DNA from: Amycolatopsis sp. 2-15
GTDB taxonomy: Bacteria > Actinomycetota > Actinomycetes > Mycobacteriales > Pseudonocardiaceae
Reading direction: 5' to 3'
Length of the DNA: 64,000 nt
Assembly (NCBI RefSeq): GCF_030285625.1
Contig: NZ_CP127294.1
Span: 4,870,501 to 4,934,500 of the forward strand
The translations under genes were made by a program, and so were the position numbers. Within the stretch, counting starts at the first letter, position 1. Every line of letters starts with the position of its first letter. Shown piece by piece: positions 53,585-61,566 of this stretch. The notes beneath the pieces are model-generated. The model saw nothing but the letters and a program-made list of their open reading frames with translations. It made no database searches and was not told the DNA's origin.

Positions 53585-54358
53585 GTGGGCGAAGACTTCG
53601 AAGGCCGCAAGCTTGTTGTTGTCGGCGGTAGTAGTGGAATAGGTTTCGCCACGGCCGAACAGGTGATCGCCGGCGGCGGCAGCGCCGTGATCACCGGTCG
53701 GAATCCGGATAAGCTGCAAGCGGCGGTGGAAGCGCTGTCGAAGCACGGTAAGGCATGGGGCATCGCCGCGGAGCTGACCGACCGCGCCCAGATTCCCGAA
53801 GTACGAAACCGGATCGCCGATGAACATGCCGACGCCAGCTTGCTGGTCAACGGGGCCGGAATCTTCGTCCCCAAACCGTTCACCGAGTACGACGAAGACT
53901 TCTACGACTCATTCAACGAACTGAACCGTGCGATGTTTTTCATCACCCAAACCGTCGTCGCCGGCATGCTCTCCGCGGGCAACGGAGGGTCGATCGTCAA
54001 CATAGGCGCGATGTGGGCGCACCAGGGGATCGCGGCAACGCCGCACACCGGTTTCTCCGTGCAGAAGGGCGGCCTGCACTCCCTGACGAAGGCACTCGCG
54101 ATCGAGCTGGCACCGCATGCCATTCGGGTCAACGCGGTCTCACCCGCAGCGGTGCGGACCCCGCCGTACTACCGGTTGGTTCCCGAGGCGCACCTCGAGG
54201 ACCCCGTGAACAGCTTCGCGAGCATGCATCCGCTGGGCCGGGTCGGAACCGTGGAAGACGTCGCGAACATGACGTCATTTCTGCTCTCGGAAAAAGCGAG
54301 CTGGATGACCGGCGCGATCGTCGACGTCGACGGCGGTGTCATGGCCGGGCGCAACTGA
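53585..54358 (+). CDS. SDR-family protein with catalytic Tyr replaced by Phe
   Basis: 257 residues. [32 protein letters not shown] and [18 protein letters not shown] define an SDR. The active-site segment reads [13 protein letters not shown]: Lys is kept, but Tyr is Phe, and the Ser strand reads [10 protein letters not shown] standard alcohol-ketone reaction is doubtful. AAGGAG precedes GTG 53585. A cupin lipoprotein gene follows after 38 bp. It is the intact relative of the remnant at 2660. Confidence 0.9.
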   Translation: MGEDFEGRKLVVVGGSSGIGFATAEQVIAGGGSAVITGRNPDKLQAAVEALSKHGKAWGIAAELTDRAQIPEVRNRIADEHADASLLVNGAGIFVPKPFTEYDEDFYDSFNELNRAMFFITQTVVAGMLSAGNGGSIVNIGAMWAHQGIAATPHTGFSVQKGGLHSLTKALAIELAPHAIRVNAVSPAAVRTPPYYRLVPEAHLEDPVNSFASMHPLGRVGTVEDVANMTSFLLSEKASWMTGAIVDVDGGVMAGRN

Positions 54359-54396
54359 ACCGCGGAAGCAGAAAATTCGGCGCTAGGAGGTTTTTC

Positions 54397-54867
54397 ATGG
54401 TTCCCTCGCAGATCGTAGGTCGTTTTTTGGTTGTCGCCGCGCTGGCCGGCGCGACAGCCTGCAGCTCTGCTGCCCAGAGCACGCCGGCCGCGGTGACGGG
54501 CACCACCGCGGTGACAAGCACGGCAGTGTCGTCGCCCCAGGTGAGTGTGTTGCTGCAACAGGCCCTTCCGAACGCTGAGGGCAAGACGTTCACGTCGCAG
54601 ATCGTAGACTTCCCGCCGGGCTCCGCCGCGCCGTCTCATCGCCACGGTCAGGCTTTCGTGTACGCCTACGTGCTGGAAGGCGATGTGCGAAGCCAGGTCG
54701 ACGACCAGGCAGTGACCACGTACCACCAGGGACAAAACTGGTTCGAACTGCCCGGCGCCCACCACGTCGTCGCGGCGAATCCGAGCACGACCAAGCCCGC
54801 CAAGCTGCTGGTCGTCTACGTCTCCACCACCGGAGACCCGCTCCAGGCCAACGATCCCCATCAGTAG
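54397..54867 (+). CDS. Cupin-domain lipoprotein
   Basis: 156 residues. Basic start VPSQIVGRF, hydrophobic LVVAALAGA, then ATACSS, a slightly atypical lipobox, giving a lipid-anchored extracellular protein. The cupin barrel has SAAPSHRHGQAFVYAYVLEG (metal His motif 1) and FELPGAHHVV (motif 2). AGGAGG lies six bases before ATG 54397. It may bind or break down a small aromatic or metal ligand outside the membrane; the same transcript as the SDR. Confidence 0.88.
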   Translation: MVPSQIVGRFLVVAALAGATACSSAAQSTPAAVTGTTAVTSTAVSSPQVSVLLQQALPNAEGKTFTSQIVDFPPGSAAPSHRHGQAFVYAYVLEGDVRSQVDDQAVTTYHQGQNWFELPGAHHVVAANPSTTKPAKLLVVYVSTTGDPLQANDPHQ

Positions 54868-55013
54868 CCGTCGGTGCCGGCCCGACGCGAGCCACCAGCG
54901 GCAGGAAGATCTGCCCACTCCGTGCGGCTAACGGAGGACTTCGTGTGTCAGCACGGGACGGCGACCGACAGCACAGTCGGTGACGAGTCGCCGCCCGGAG
55001 AGGGGAGAGAATT

Positions 55014-56891
55014 GTGACCGACACCCGGCAACCCGCCACCGACCTCAGCCTGGACGAGGTCGCCGAGCTGTCCGCGCAGCTGCGGGTCGACTCGATCCGC
55101 AGCAGCACCAGCGCGGGCTCCGGCCATCCCACTTCCAGCATGTCCGCGGCGGATCTGCTCGCGGTGCTCGTGGGCCGGCATCTGCGCTACGACTGGGATC
55201 GTCCCGAAGCGGACACCAACGACCACCTGATCTTCTCGAAGGGGCACGCTTCCCCGCTGCTGTACTCGGTGTACAAGGCTGTCGGGGCCATCGCCGACGA
55301 CGAGCTGATGACCGGTTACCGGCGCTTCGGCTCACGTCTGCAAGGCCACCCCACGCCGATCCTGCCGTGGGTCGACGTCGCCACCGGCTCGCTCGGGCAG
55401 GGTCTGCCTGACGCCGTCGGTGTGGCCCTGGCCGGCAAGTACCTGGACAAGCTGCCTTATCGCGTATGGGTGTTATGCGGCGACAGCGAGATGGCGGAAG
55501 GGTCGATCTGGGAAGCGCTGGACAAGGCGAGTCATTACCGGCTCGGCAACCTCGTGGCGCTGGTCGACGTCAACCGGCTCGGCCAGCGCGGGCCCACGGA
55601 ACTCGGCTGGAACCTCGACGCCTACGCCCGCCGCGCCGAGTCGTTCGGCGCGAAGGTGATCTCCGTGGACGGCCACGACTTGCCGGCGATCGACCTGGCG
55701 CTCCACGCCGCGGGGGCGGGCGGCGACCGGCCGACAGTGATCCTTGCCAAGACCGTCAAGGGCAAGGGCTTCTCCGAAGTCGAGGACCACGAGGGCTGGC
55801 ACGGCAAGGCGCTGCCGGCCGAGATGGCCGAGCGCGCGCTCGTCGAACTGGGCGGTGAGCGGAATCTGCTGGTCCGCGGCCCGGTGCCGGCCTTCGATCG
55901 TCGACCCGAATTGCGGCCGGCGAGTGCTGCTGCACCGAGACCTGCTTACGCACTGGGCGAGAAGGTGGCCACCCGGAAGGCTTACGGCGACGCACTGAAG
56001 TGGCTGGGCGGCATCCATCCCCGCGTCGTCGCCATGGACTGCGAGGTCAGCAACTCGACGCACACCGACGAGTTCGCCCACGCCTACCCTGAGCGCTACT
56101 TCGAGATGTACATCGCCGAACAGCAGCTCATCGCTGCAGCTGTCGGGCTGAGCGTGCGCCACTACGTGCCGTTCGCGTCGACGTTCGCCGCGTTCTTCAC
56201 CAGGGCGTACGACTTCATCCGCATGGCGGCGATCTCCGCCGCGAGCATCCGGCTGGTCGGCTCGCACGCCGGCGTCGAGATCGGCGCCGATGGTCCCTCG
56301 CAGATGGGGCTCGAGGACCTCGCGATGATGCGCGCGGTTCAGGGCTCGACGGTCCTGTACCCCAGCGACGGCCCGAGCACCGTGGCACTGACCAAGGAGA
56401 TGGCCGACCGTCCCGGCGTCTCCTACCTGCGCACGACGCGCGGTGGATACCCGACGCTGTACTCGGAGGACGACGAGTTTCCGATCGGTGGCGCCAAAGT
56501 GCTGCGTTCCACCGACGACGACGTGGTGACGCTGATCGGCGCCGGCGTGACTCTGCACGAATGCCTGGCCGCGGCCGACGAGCTGGCGCGGGAGAACATC
56601 GCCGCGCGGGTGATCGACCTCTACTCGGTCAAGCCGGTGGACACCGAGACCCTGATTGCCGCGGCCGACGCCACCGGCGGACGGATCGTGGTCTCCGAGG
56701 ACCACCACCCGGAGGGCGGGCTCGGGTCCGCCGTCGCCGACGCGCTCTTGGCGAGCGGGCTGACACCGCTGCGGATGAAACACCTGGCAGTGCGGGAACT
56801 GCCCGGCTCCGGCGCGGCGCACGAACTGCTGGAAGCGGTGGGGATCTCCGCCTCGCACATCGCCCGCGCGGTACGGGCGCTGCTGGCCTGA
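55014..56891 (+). CDS. tkt: Transketolase
   Basis: 625 residues. RSSTSAGSGHPTSSMSAADL, FSKGHASPLLY, GSLGQGLPDAVGVAL, and GDSEMAEGSIWEAL with NRLGQ (thiamine-diphosphate/Mg2+ motif GDx..N) build the PP domain; YIAEQQLIAAAVGLSVR holds the catalytic Glu of the Pyr domain. It transfers two-carbon units in the non-oxidative pentose phosphate pathway. GTG 55014 follows GGAGAGGGGAGAGA. With tal at 23719 it could form an auxiliary sugar-phosphate shunt. A decayed copy lies at 5842. Confidence 0.95.
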   Translation: MTDTRQPATDLSLDEVAELSAQLRVDSIRSSTSAGSGHPTSSMSAADLLAVLVGRHLRYDWDRPEADTNDHLIFSKGHASPLLYSVYKAVGAIADDELMTGYRRFGSRLQGHPTPILPWVDVATGSLGQGLPDAVGVALAGKYLDKLPYRVWVLCGDSEMAEGSIWEALDKASHYRLGNLVALVDVNRLGQRGPTELGWNLDAYARRAESFGAKVISVDGHDLPAIDLALHAAGAGGDRPTVILAKTVKGKGFSEVEDHEGWHGKALPAEMAERALVELGGERNLLVRGPVPAFDRRPELRPASAAAPRPAYALGEKVATRKAYGDALKWLGGIHPRVVAMDCEVSNSTHTDEFAHAYPERYFEMYIAEQQLIAAAVGLSVRHYVPFASTFAAFFTRAYDFIRMAAISAASIRLVGSHAGVEIGADGPSQMGLEDLAMMRAVQGSTVLYPSDGPSTVALTKEMADRPGVSYLRTTRGGYPTLYSEDDEFPIGGAKVLRSTDDDVVTLIGAGVTLHECLAAADELARENIAARVIDLYSVKPVDTETLIAAADATGGRIVVSEDHHPEGGLGSAVADALLASGLTPLRMKHLAVRELPGSGAAHELLEAVGISASHIARAVRALLA

Positions 56892-56956
56892 ACGCGGGCC
56901 GGGAGGTGGATGCTGCTTCGAGCATGCGCCGAGACGGCCAGGGGGTACCGGAGGAT

Positions 56957-57008
56957 CTGCTCAACGTCGCTGCGGTCGGCCTCGACCGGGCGCAGCGATG
57001 TTGAGCAG
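56957..57008. terminator. Long hairpin between convergent genes
   Basis: CTGCTCAACGTCGCTGCG (56957-56974) pairs with CGCAGCGATGTTGAGCAG (56991-57008) with one mismatch; 18-base arms, 16-base loop. It separates transketolase (+) and the SnoaL-like gene (-), so it probably ends both transcripts. Confidence 0.8.
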
Positions 57009-57067
57009 AACCCAGCCCCGCCAAGTGCGCCGGGGAGCACTCCGGAGCGCTGTGAGGGAGCCGGGTT

Positions 57068-57472
57068 TCATGCCCCTCCGGATTCGCCGGCAGCAGCGAT
57101 GATGTGGGTCACGCCGGCGACGTCGAAGTACTCTTCGATTCGGGTGATCTTGCCGCCGCTGACGGCGAGGTACATCGCGATGTCGAGAGCGGACTCCTCG
57201 CCGTTGGGCAGCTGCCCGCGCAGGACGTGCTGTTGGAAGACCCCGTCTCCGACGTCGACCCGGCGTGACACGTCGAAGCGCAGGCCGCGGATGGCCGTGC
57301 TGAACAGCCGGAGGACGGCGAGATTGGCTTCGCGGTCTTGTTCGCCGGCACCGTCGTTGTGCCAGATCACGGCATCCTGGGCGTAGAGGGCGCGCGCGGT
57401 GTCGATATCGCCACGTTCGACTGCTCGAAAGAAGTCGTCTACGACGGAGATGTTGGTCTTGATCTCAGGCAT
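57068..57472 (-). CDS. SnoaL-like NTF2-fold protein
   Basis: 134 residues from ATG 57472 with GAGGGTGG six bases upstream; GTG 57502 is an alternative leaderless start. VVDDFFRAVERGDIDTARAL, YAQDAVIWHN and KITRIEEYFD follow the SnoaL-like pattern, but no catalytic function can be assigned. Box 10 lies 54 bp before the start. Downstream of doxX on the same strand. Confidence 0.85.
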   Translation of the reverse strand: MPEIKTNISVVDDFFRAVERGDIDTARALYAQDAVIWHNDGAGEQDREANLAVLRLFSTAIRGLRFDVSRRVDVGDGVFQQHVLRGQLPNGEESALDIAMYLAVSGGKITRIEEYFDVAGVTHIIAAAGESGGA

Positions 57473-57525
57473 GGGTGCCACCCTCACTTGTGAATCGGCC
57501 ACGATCCGAACCTACCCAGGCGGAC

Positions 57526-57541
57526 TGGACTGTATAGTCCC
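57526..57541. promoter_or_regulatory. GGACT box 10 upstream of the SnoaL-like gene
   Basis: TGGACTGTATAGTCCC, exact core. It sits in the 69-bp gap between the doxX stop and the SnoaL-like gene, both leftward; on that strand it contains TATACAGT. Confidence 0.78.
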
Positions 57542-58072
57542 CTAGTCGGTTCGCTTCCGCTGGAAAAGCCGGTCGAAGCTGAAGGCGAACGTGTCGACGG
57601 GGGAGAGGGCCAGCAGCAGGGCCGCCGCCGCGGCGGCGAAGACCGAGGCGCTCAGTGGAGCTTCCCAGCCCAGGAACAACCCCATCGACACGCCGAACAC
57701 CGCCAGTAGCGCCGTTGCCGCCCAGGCGGACCAGCGCACGAGGACGCCGGCCAGCAACGTCAGGCCCAGTACCGATTCCGCGGCGGTCGCGCCCCACGCG
57801 GCCGCGCCGGTGAGCCCGTTGGGCACGTAGGGGGAAAGGCTGTGCGTGTAGGCGGTGTACGCGGCGAAATTGCCCCACCCGACCTGCCCGGTGTGCGGCG
57901 GGCCCCACACGCCGAACCGGTCAGCGACGGCCGAGAGGAATCCGGCGGCCAACGCGAGGCGTGCGAACACGGTGGCGGCCGGCCACACCCGTTCCCTCCG
58001 GGCGATGGAGTTCGGGGACAGCGTGCCCCGTAGTGTCCGTGACCCGGACTGTTCCTCGGTTTGTGAAACCAT
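57542..58072 (-). CDS. DoxX-family membrane protein
   Basis: 176 residues with four hydrophobic segments (for example VFARLALAAGFLSAVADRFG, AESVLGLTLLAGVLV, ATALLAVFGVSMGLFLGW, ASVFAAAAAALLLALSPV). ARLALAAGFLSAVADRFG is the usual DoxX opening. The family is linked to thiol/oxidative stress membrane complexes. AAAGGAG lies six bases before ATG 58072. It is divergent from an MFS exporter with box 11 between. Confidence 0.85.
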   Translation of the reverse strand: MVSQTEEQSGSRTLRGTLSPNSIARRERVWPAATVFARLALAAGFLSAVADRFGVWGPPHTGQVGWGNFAAYTAYTHSLSPYVPNGLTGAAAWGATAAESVLGLTLLAGVLVRWSAWAATALLAVFGVSMGLFLGWEAPLSASVFAAAAAALLLALSPVDTFAFSFDRLFQRKRTD

Positions 58073-58208
58073 CAAGTCTCCTTTGTGGACGATCTGCGGA
58101 CACTCTCGATGCTAGGCAGGGCGCGGCCGGAACCGAAACCCCCGATCGGCGATAATTGATCTTGAACCTCGTCACATGTGCATCGCGGGCCGATCCGCCT
58201 CAGTGAAG

Positions 58209-58224
58209 AGGACTGTAGAGTCCA
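58209..58224. promoter_or_regulatory. GGACT box 11 between the doxX and MFS genes
   Basis: AGGACTGTAGAGTCCA, exact core, in the 409-bp divergent region; TAGAGT is a possible -10 toward the MFS gene. GTG seven bases on opens a 22-codon ORF. Confidence 0.78.
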
Positions 58225-58481
58225 AGTTGTGATGGACGGACGTTGCCGGAAGCGCGTGGGGGGAGCTCGACGACGTCAGGGACGTCGAGCTACCTGATCC
58301 GCGGCCGGGTGGGATGCCGGCTGCCGCAGTCAGCGTCATCCTGGCGCCGCGGGTGGACGTTCGGGTCGAAGACCGGTCCGGCACGGATCGGGAGAGCCCC
58401 TCCTGGATCGAGACACAGCGAGACGCCTGGTGAAGCCGCGGCGTGGTTCAGAACATCAGACGAAGAGAAAGGCGTGGCTCG

Positions 58482-59714
58482 ATGTCCAACGTGTCAAAGA
58501 CCGGCGTCGCGCAGCGGGGGACAACACGCACCCTGGCGTTCTTGTCCGCGGTGGTCGCGCTCGTGGCGTCGTTCGCCGCGGTGGGCTCGACGATCCCGCT
58601 GTTCAACATCTACCGGGCCGAGGACGGGTTCACCAACGCCGACATCTCGATCACCGTCGTCGCCTACTCCGTCGCCACCCTCAGCACACTGCTGGTGCTG
58701 GGACGGGTGTCCAACCACCTGGGGCGACGGCCCGCTTCCGTCGCGAGCCTCGGTCTGCTCCTGCTGGGCTGTGTGCTGTTGTTGAACGTGCACCACGTTG
58801 GCATCTTGATCGCCGGTCGGCTCCTGATGGGCTTCGGTGCTGGTGTGGCCAGCAGCAGCCTCACGTCCTACATCGTCGACGCCGCACCGGCCAGGCCCGC
58901 TTGGTTGGCCTCCGTCGCCGCCAGCCAGACAGTGATGCTCGGCCTCGCCGTCGGCGCCATCGGTTCCGGCGCCCTGGTCCAGTTCGGTCCGTGGCCGCGT
59001 GATCTCGTCTACCTGGTGGTGATCGGCCTGCTTCTCGTCTCTGCCGCGCTCATCATCGTGAGTCCGGAAACTGTCACTCCGACGCCGGGCGCTTGGCGGT
59101 CGCTGCGGCCCCGGGTCCGCGTTCCGGCCAGCGTGAGGCACCTGCTCCCCGTCGCGGCGGCGGTGCTCCTGGCGACCTGGGCGACCGGGGCCTTCTTTCA
59201 AGCCTTCGTGCCGGCGTTGGTCGAAGACCAGCTGCACAGTCAGAGCCCCCTCATTCTGGGGCTGGTGTTCGCCGCGTACATGGGTCCGAGTGTTCTCGGC
59301 GCTCCGCTGGGTGGCCGGTTCACGCCGGCGGTGGCCCAGCGCGTCGGCATGATCGGGTTCCTGGCGGGGATGATCGGGATCATCACGGCGATCGCGACCG
59401 GTGCGCTGGTGCTGTTCTTCGCCGCGACGATCGTTGCCGGCGCCAGCCAAGGCATCGCCATCAGTTCCGCCACCCGCGGCCTGCTGGAGGGCAGCGATGT
59501 GACCGACCGGGCCCCGATCTTCACGGTCGTCTACATCCTCTCCTACTGCGGCGCGACGATCCCCGCCCTCATCGCCGGCCGGCTCTCCGCGTCCTTGTCG
59601 CTACCGCAGATCGCTCTCGGGTACGGCGGCCTGGCCCTCATCGCCACCGTGTTCACCGTCCTCGCCGCCCGCAATCCCCACGCCGGCACGACCGGTGCAC
59701 AGCCGGCACGGTGA
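58482..59714 (+). CDS. MFS transporter
   Basis: 410 residues, about twelve hydrophobic segments. AAVGSTIPLFNIYRAEDGFT opens helix 1 and loop, and RVSNHLGRRPASVASLGLLL is motif A. The second half restarts after RPRVRVPASVRHLL. It is a probable metabolite or drug exporter of the DHA1 kind. GAAAGG lies upstream of ATG 58482, preferred over the 13-codon-longer start. Box 11 and a divergent doxX gene precede it. Confidence 0.92.
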   Translation: MSNVSKTGVAQRGTTRTLAFLSAVVALVASFAAVGSTIPLFNIYRAEDGFTNADISITVVAYSVATLSTLLVLGRVSNHLGRRPASVASLGLLLLGCVLLLNVHHVGILIAGRLLMGFGAGVASSSLTSYIVDAAPARPAWLASVAASQTVMLGLAVGAIGSGALVQFGPWPRDLVYLVVIGLLLVSAALIIVSPETVTPTPGAWRSLRPRVRVPASVRHLLPVAAAVLLATWATGAFFQAFVPALVEDQLHSQSPLILGLVFAAYMGPSVLGAPLGGRFTPAVAQRVGMIGFLAGMIGIITAIATGALVLFFAATIVAGASQGIAISSATRGLLEGSDVTDRAPIFTVVYILSYCGATIPALIAGRLSASLSLPQIALGYGGLALIATVFTVLAARNPHAGTTGAQPAR

Positions 59715-59759
59715 CCAACAATCTCGCCGGAGCGGCCGGCCCACCCCGTCGGTCAGGTC

Positions 59760-60170
59760 AGGTCGACTCCGAGGTGAGACCCTCGCGGACGGCGAGCAGT
59801 GCGGCTGGTGTCCGTTAGCCGACGCCCAAACTTGGCGAACAGGTTGCTGACGTGGGTGCCGCCTCGTTCGGCCGGGCCGGTCAGTCAGCGGGTGATCGCG
59901 GAGTCCAGTGCCGCTGCCGGGCCGGGTCACGATGGTGATCTTCCCCCCGGGGCGCTCGGCGCGTTCGCTCATCGAAAGCAAACCCACGTGGCCGGGAAAC
60001 GCTTCACGAACGAGGCACCACATTTCCCCTCGATGCCGGAAAGCAGGTCCGTGTCGCCGACCTTCACCGTGAGATCGGTGTCGCGACTCGCCTCGGCGAC
60101 CCACTTGCGGATCGACATCACCACGGACCGTTCCGGAGGCCACGGTGCCGCGGGAGAACCCGGCAATCGG
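59760..60170 (-). pseudogene. Two-component system remnants (LuxR-type HTH end, kinase end)
   Basis: On the minus strand, near 59815-59850, THVSNLFAKFGRRL matches the end of a LuxR-type response regulator (normally THVSNILAKLGVRD). Near 59930-59985, GLLSMSERAERPGGKITIVT, then RPGSGT, matches the last residues of a NarL-partner histidine kinase. About 60000-60150 encodes SVVMSIRKWVAEASRDTDLT, of unknown type. All are broken and in different frames, so nothing functional remains. Confidence 0.6.
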
Positions 60171-60235
60171 TCGTTTTCCCAGGTGTCACTCAGTCATCAA
60201 ATGCAGGTGCCCACGGCATTTGACGTAGGCTGTTC

Positions 60236-60281
60236 ATCGCCAATCGCCAATCGCCAATCGCCAATCGCCAATCGCCAATCG
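60236..60281. repeat. Heptanucleotide tandem repeat (ATCGCCA)6
   Basis: Six complete copies of ATCGCCA (60236-60277) plus ATCG, ending one base before the stop codon of the glycosylase gene on the minus strand. A unit of seven is not a multiple of three, so copy changes would alter any frame running through; here it lies in the 3' untranslated region. Confidence 0.9.
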
Positions 60282-61196
60282 TCAGCGGAACGGCCGGGCG
60301 CGTGGTGCGCGGTGGCTGCGCCGCGGCGCCGCGCGCGGAGTGAGCTCGAGGAGGCGAACCACCCGGTAGCGGTGCGGCCGCCACGGCAGGTAGAACGCCT
60401 CGATCTCGTGCTGCGCCAGTGGATGGCCGAGCAGGGCCGTGCCGGTCATCCGGCCGAGGTGGAAGTCGCCGAGCGGCAGCGCGTCGGCGTCGCCGAGCGC
60501 GCGGTGTCCGACCTGCGCCGAGGTCCACACCCCGACGCCCGGCATCGCTGCCATCAGTTGGTAGGCGCGAGCGGCGTCGCCGGCCGCGCGATCGAGCTTG
60601 GCCGCGTACCGTGCGGCGAAGATGACGGTCTTCGAGCGGTGCAGGTCGACGCCGGCACGCCGCCATTCCCAGATCGGAAGGTTCGCCCACACCTCGGGCG
60701 AAGGCATCACCCGCATCGGGTCGGGCGCCGGACCCGGTGCCGGGCCGCCGTGCGCGCCGACGAGGCGGGTCCAGGCGGCTTGAGCGTCCAAACCGACCAC
60801 CCGCTGTTCGAGGATTGCCGGGACGAGGGCTTCGAACAGCCGTCCCGTGTGCGGAACGCGGAGGCCGGGCAACCTGCTCCAGGCCCGCTCCAGAACGGGG
60901 TGTGCCGGTCGGAAGTCCTCGGGGTTGTCGTGTTCGCCGAGCTCGGTACGGATGTTGTCGACGAGCTCCGCGGCACCGGGCCCCCACGCGTCGACGTGCA
61001 GATCGTCCAGGCGCTGTTGCCGGATCCGGTAGGTGACCGGCCCGGACGGGGCCAGGGCTGTCCGCCACAGGGTCCCGTCGGCTTCCTCGCGGTGGGTCGG
61101 ATCGTGGCGGCCGCGCCTCAGGTTCTTGAGTGTCAGCTTCGCATCCACGGGAAAGGCGGGCTGCCAGTGCAGGGAACAGTCCGGCGGCAGCTCCAT
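60282..61196 (-). CDS. HhH-GPD DNA glycosylase (AlkA-like), long form
   Basis: 304 residues. An N-terminal beta domain (SLHWQPAFPVDAKLTLKNLR) resembles the AlkA_N or OGG1 N-terminal fold. The glycosylase core has FEALVPAILEQRVVGLDAQA, the hairpin MAAMPGVGVWTSAQVGHRAL, and ADALPLGDFHLG with the catalytic Asp. The tail is Arg/Pro-rich. It excises alkylated or oxidised bases. GGGAGGGG lies six bases before ATG 61196. Box 12 is 63 bp upstream. Confidence 0.9.
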   Translation of the reverse strand: MELPPDCSLHWQPAFPVDAKLTLKNLRRGRHDPTHREEADGTLWRTALAPSGPVTYRIRQQRLDDLHVDAWGPGAAELVDNIRTELGEHDNPEDFRPAHPVLERAWSRLPGLRVPHTGRLFEALVPAILEQRVVGLDAQAAWTRLVGAHGGPAPGPAPDPMRVMPSPEVWANLPIWEWRRAGVDLHRSKTVIFAARYAAKLDRAAGDAARAYQLMAAMPGVGVWTSAQVGHRALGDADALPLGDFHLGRMTGTALLGHPLAQHEIEAFYLPWRPHRYRVVRLLELTPRAAPRRSHRAPRARPFR

Positions 61197-61258
61197 GATC
61201 CCCTCCCTCGGGTGCGCAGGAGCAAAGTCCTTGATGAGGTGTGCGGTGTCCTCACTAG

Positions 61259-61274
61259 TGGACTTACAAGTCCG
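61259..61274. promoter_or_regulatory. GGACT box 12
   Basis: TGGACTTACAAGTCCG, exact core, 63 bp before the leftward glycosylase start in the divergent region shared with the AhpD-like operon. On the minus strand it reads GTAAGT as a possible -10. Confidence 0.78.
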
Positions 61275-61343
61275 TTGACTGTCAAGCAGCGAGCAGTTGA
61301 GCGGTAAGAACGACTCAGCGGGGAGCGTGCGTGCACGAGTGTC

Positions 61344-61359
61344 TGGTCTGTATAGTCCA
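61344..61359. promoter_or_regulatory. GGACT box 13
   Basis: TGGTCTGTATAGTCCA, one mismatch. It is oriented with TATAGT toward the rightward AhpD-like operon, 208 bp before its start. With box 12 this divergent region has two sites. Confidence 0.65.
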
Positions 61360-61566
61360 GTCTAGGGTTCTTCGTCGCGACAAGGTCCGGAACTCGGCGC
61401 CGACGGAATCGCCCCTCGCAACGCACGTCACCAGGTCCAACGCAACCGGCGCCACCGGCCACGCCGCAGGCAGCGCAGGGTTACCGCGGTGGCGGAACTC
61501 GGAGCAGTAAGAGCCGACTTGAGCGCGACGCTGACCACTCACATACCTACCGGAGGTTGATTCGCT

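Noticed and set aside
53295-53642. 115-residue ORF after box 9
   Set aside because: It overlaps the SDR start, has no ribosome-binding site or recognisable family, and most likely is leader DNA.
60236-60281. Tandem repeats as a possible CRISPR array
   Set aside because: Units of 7 bases without spacers and no cas genes; a simple tandem repeat.
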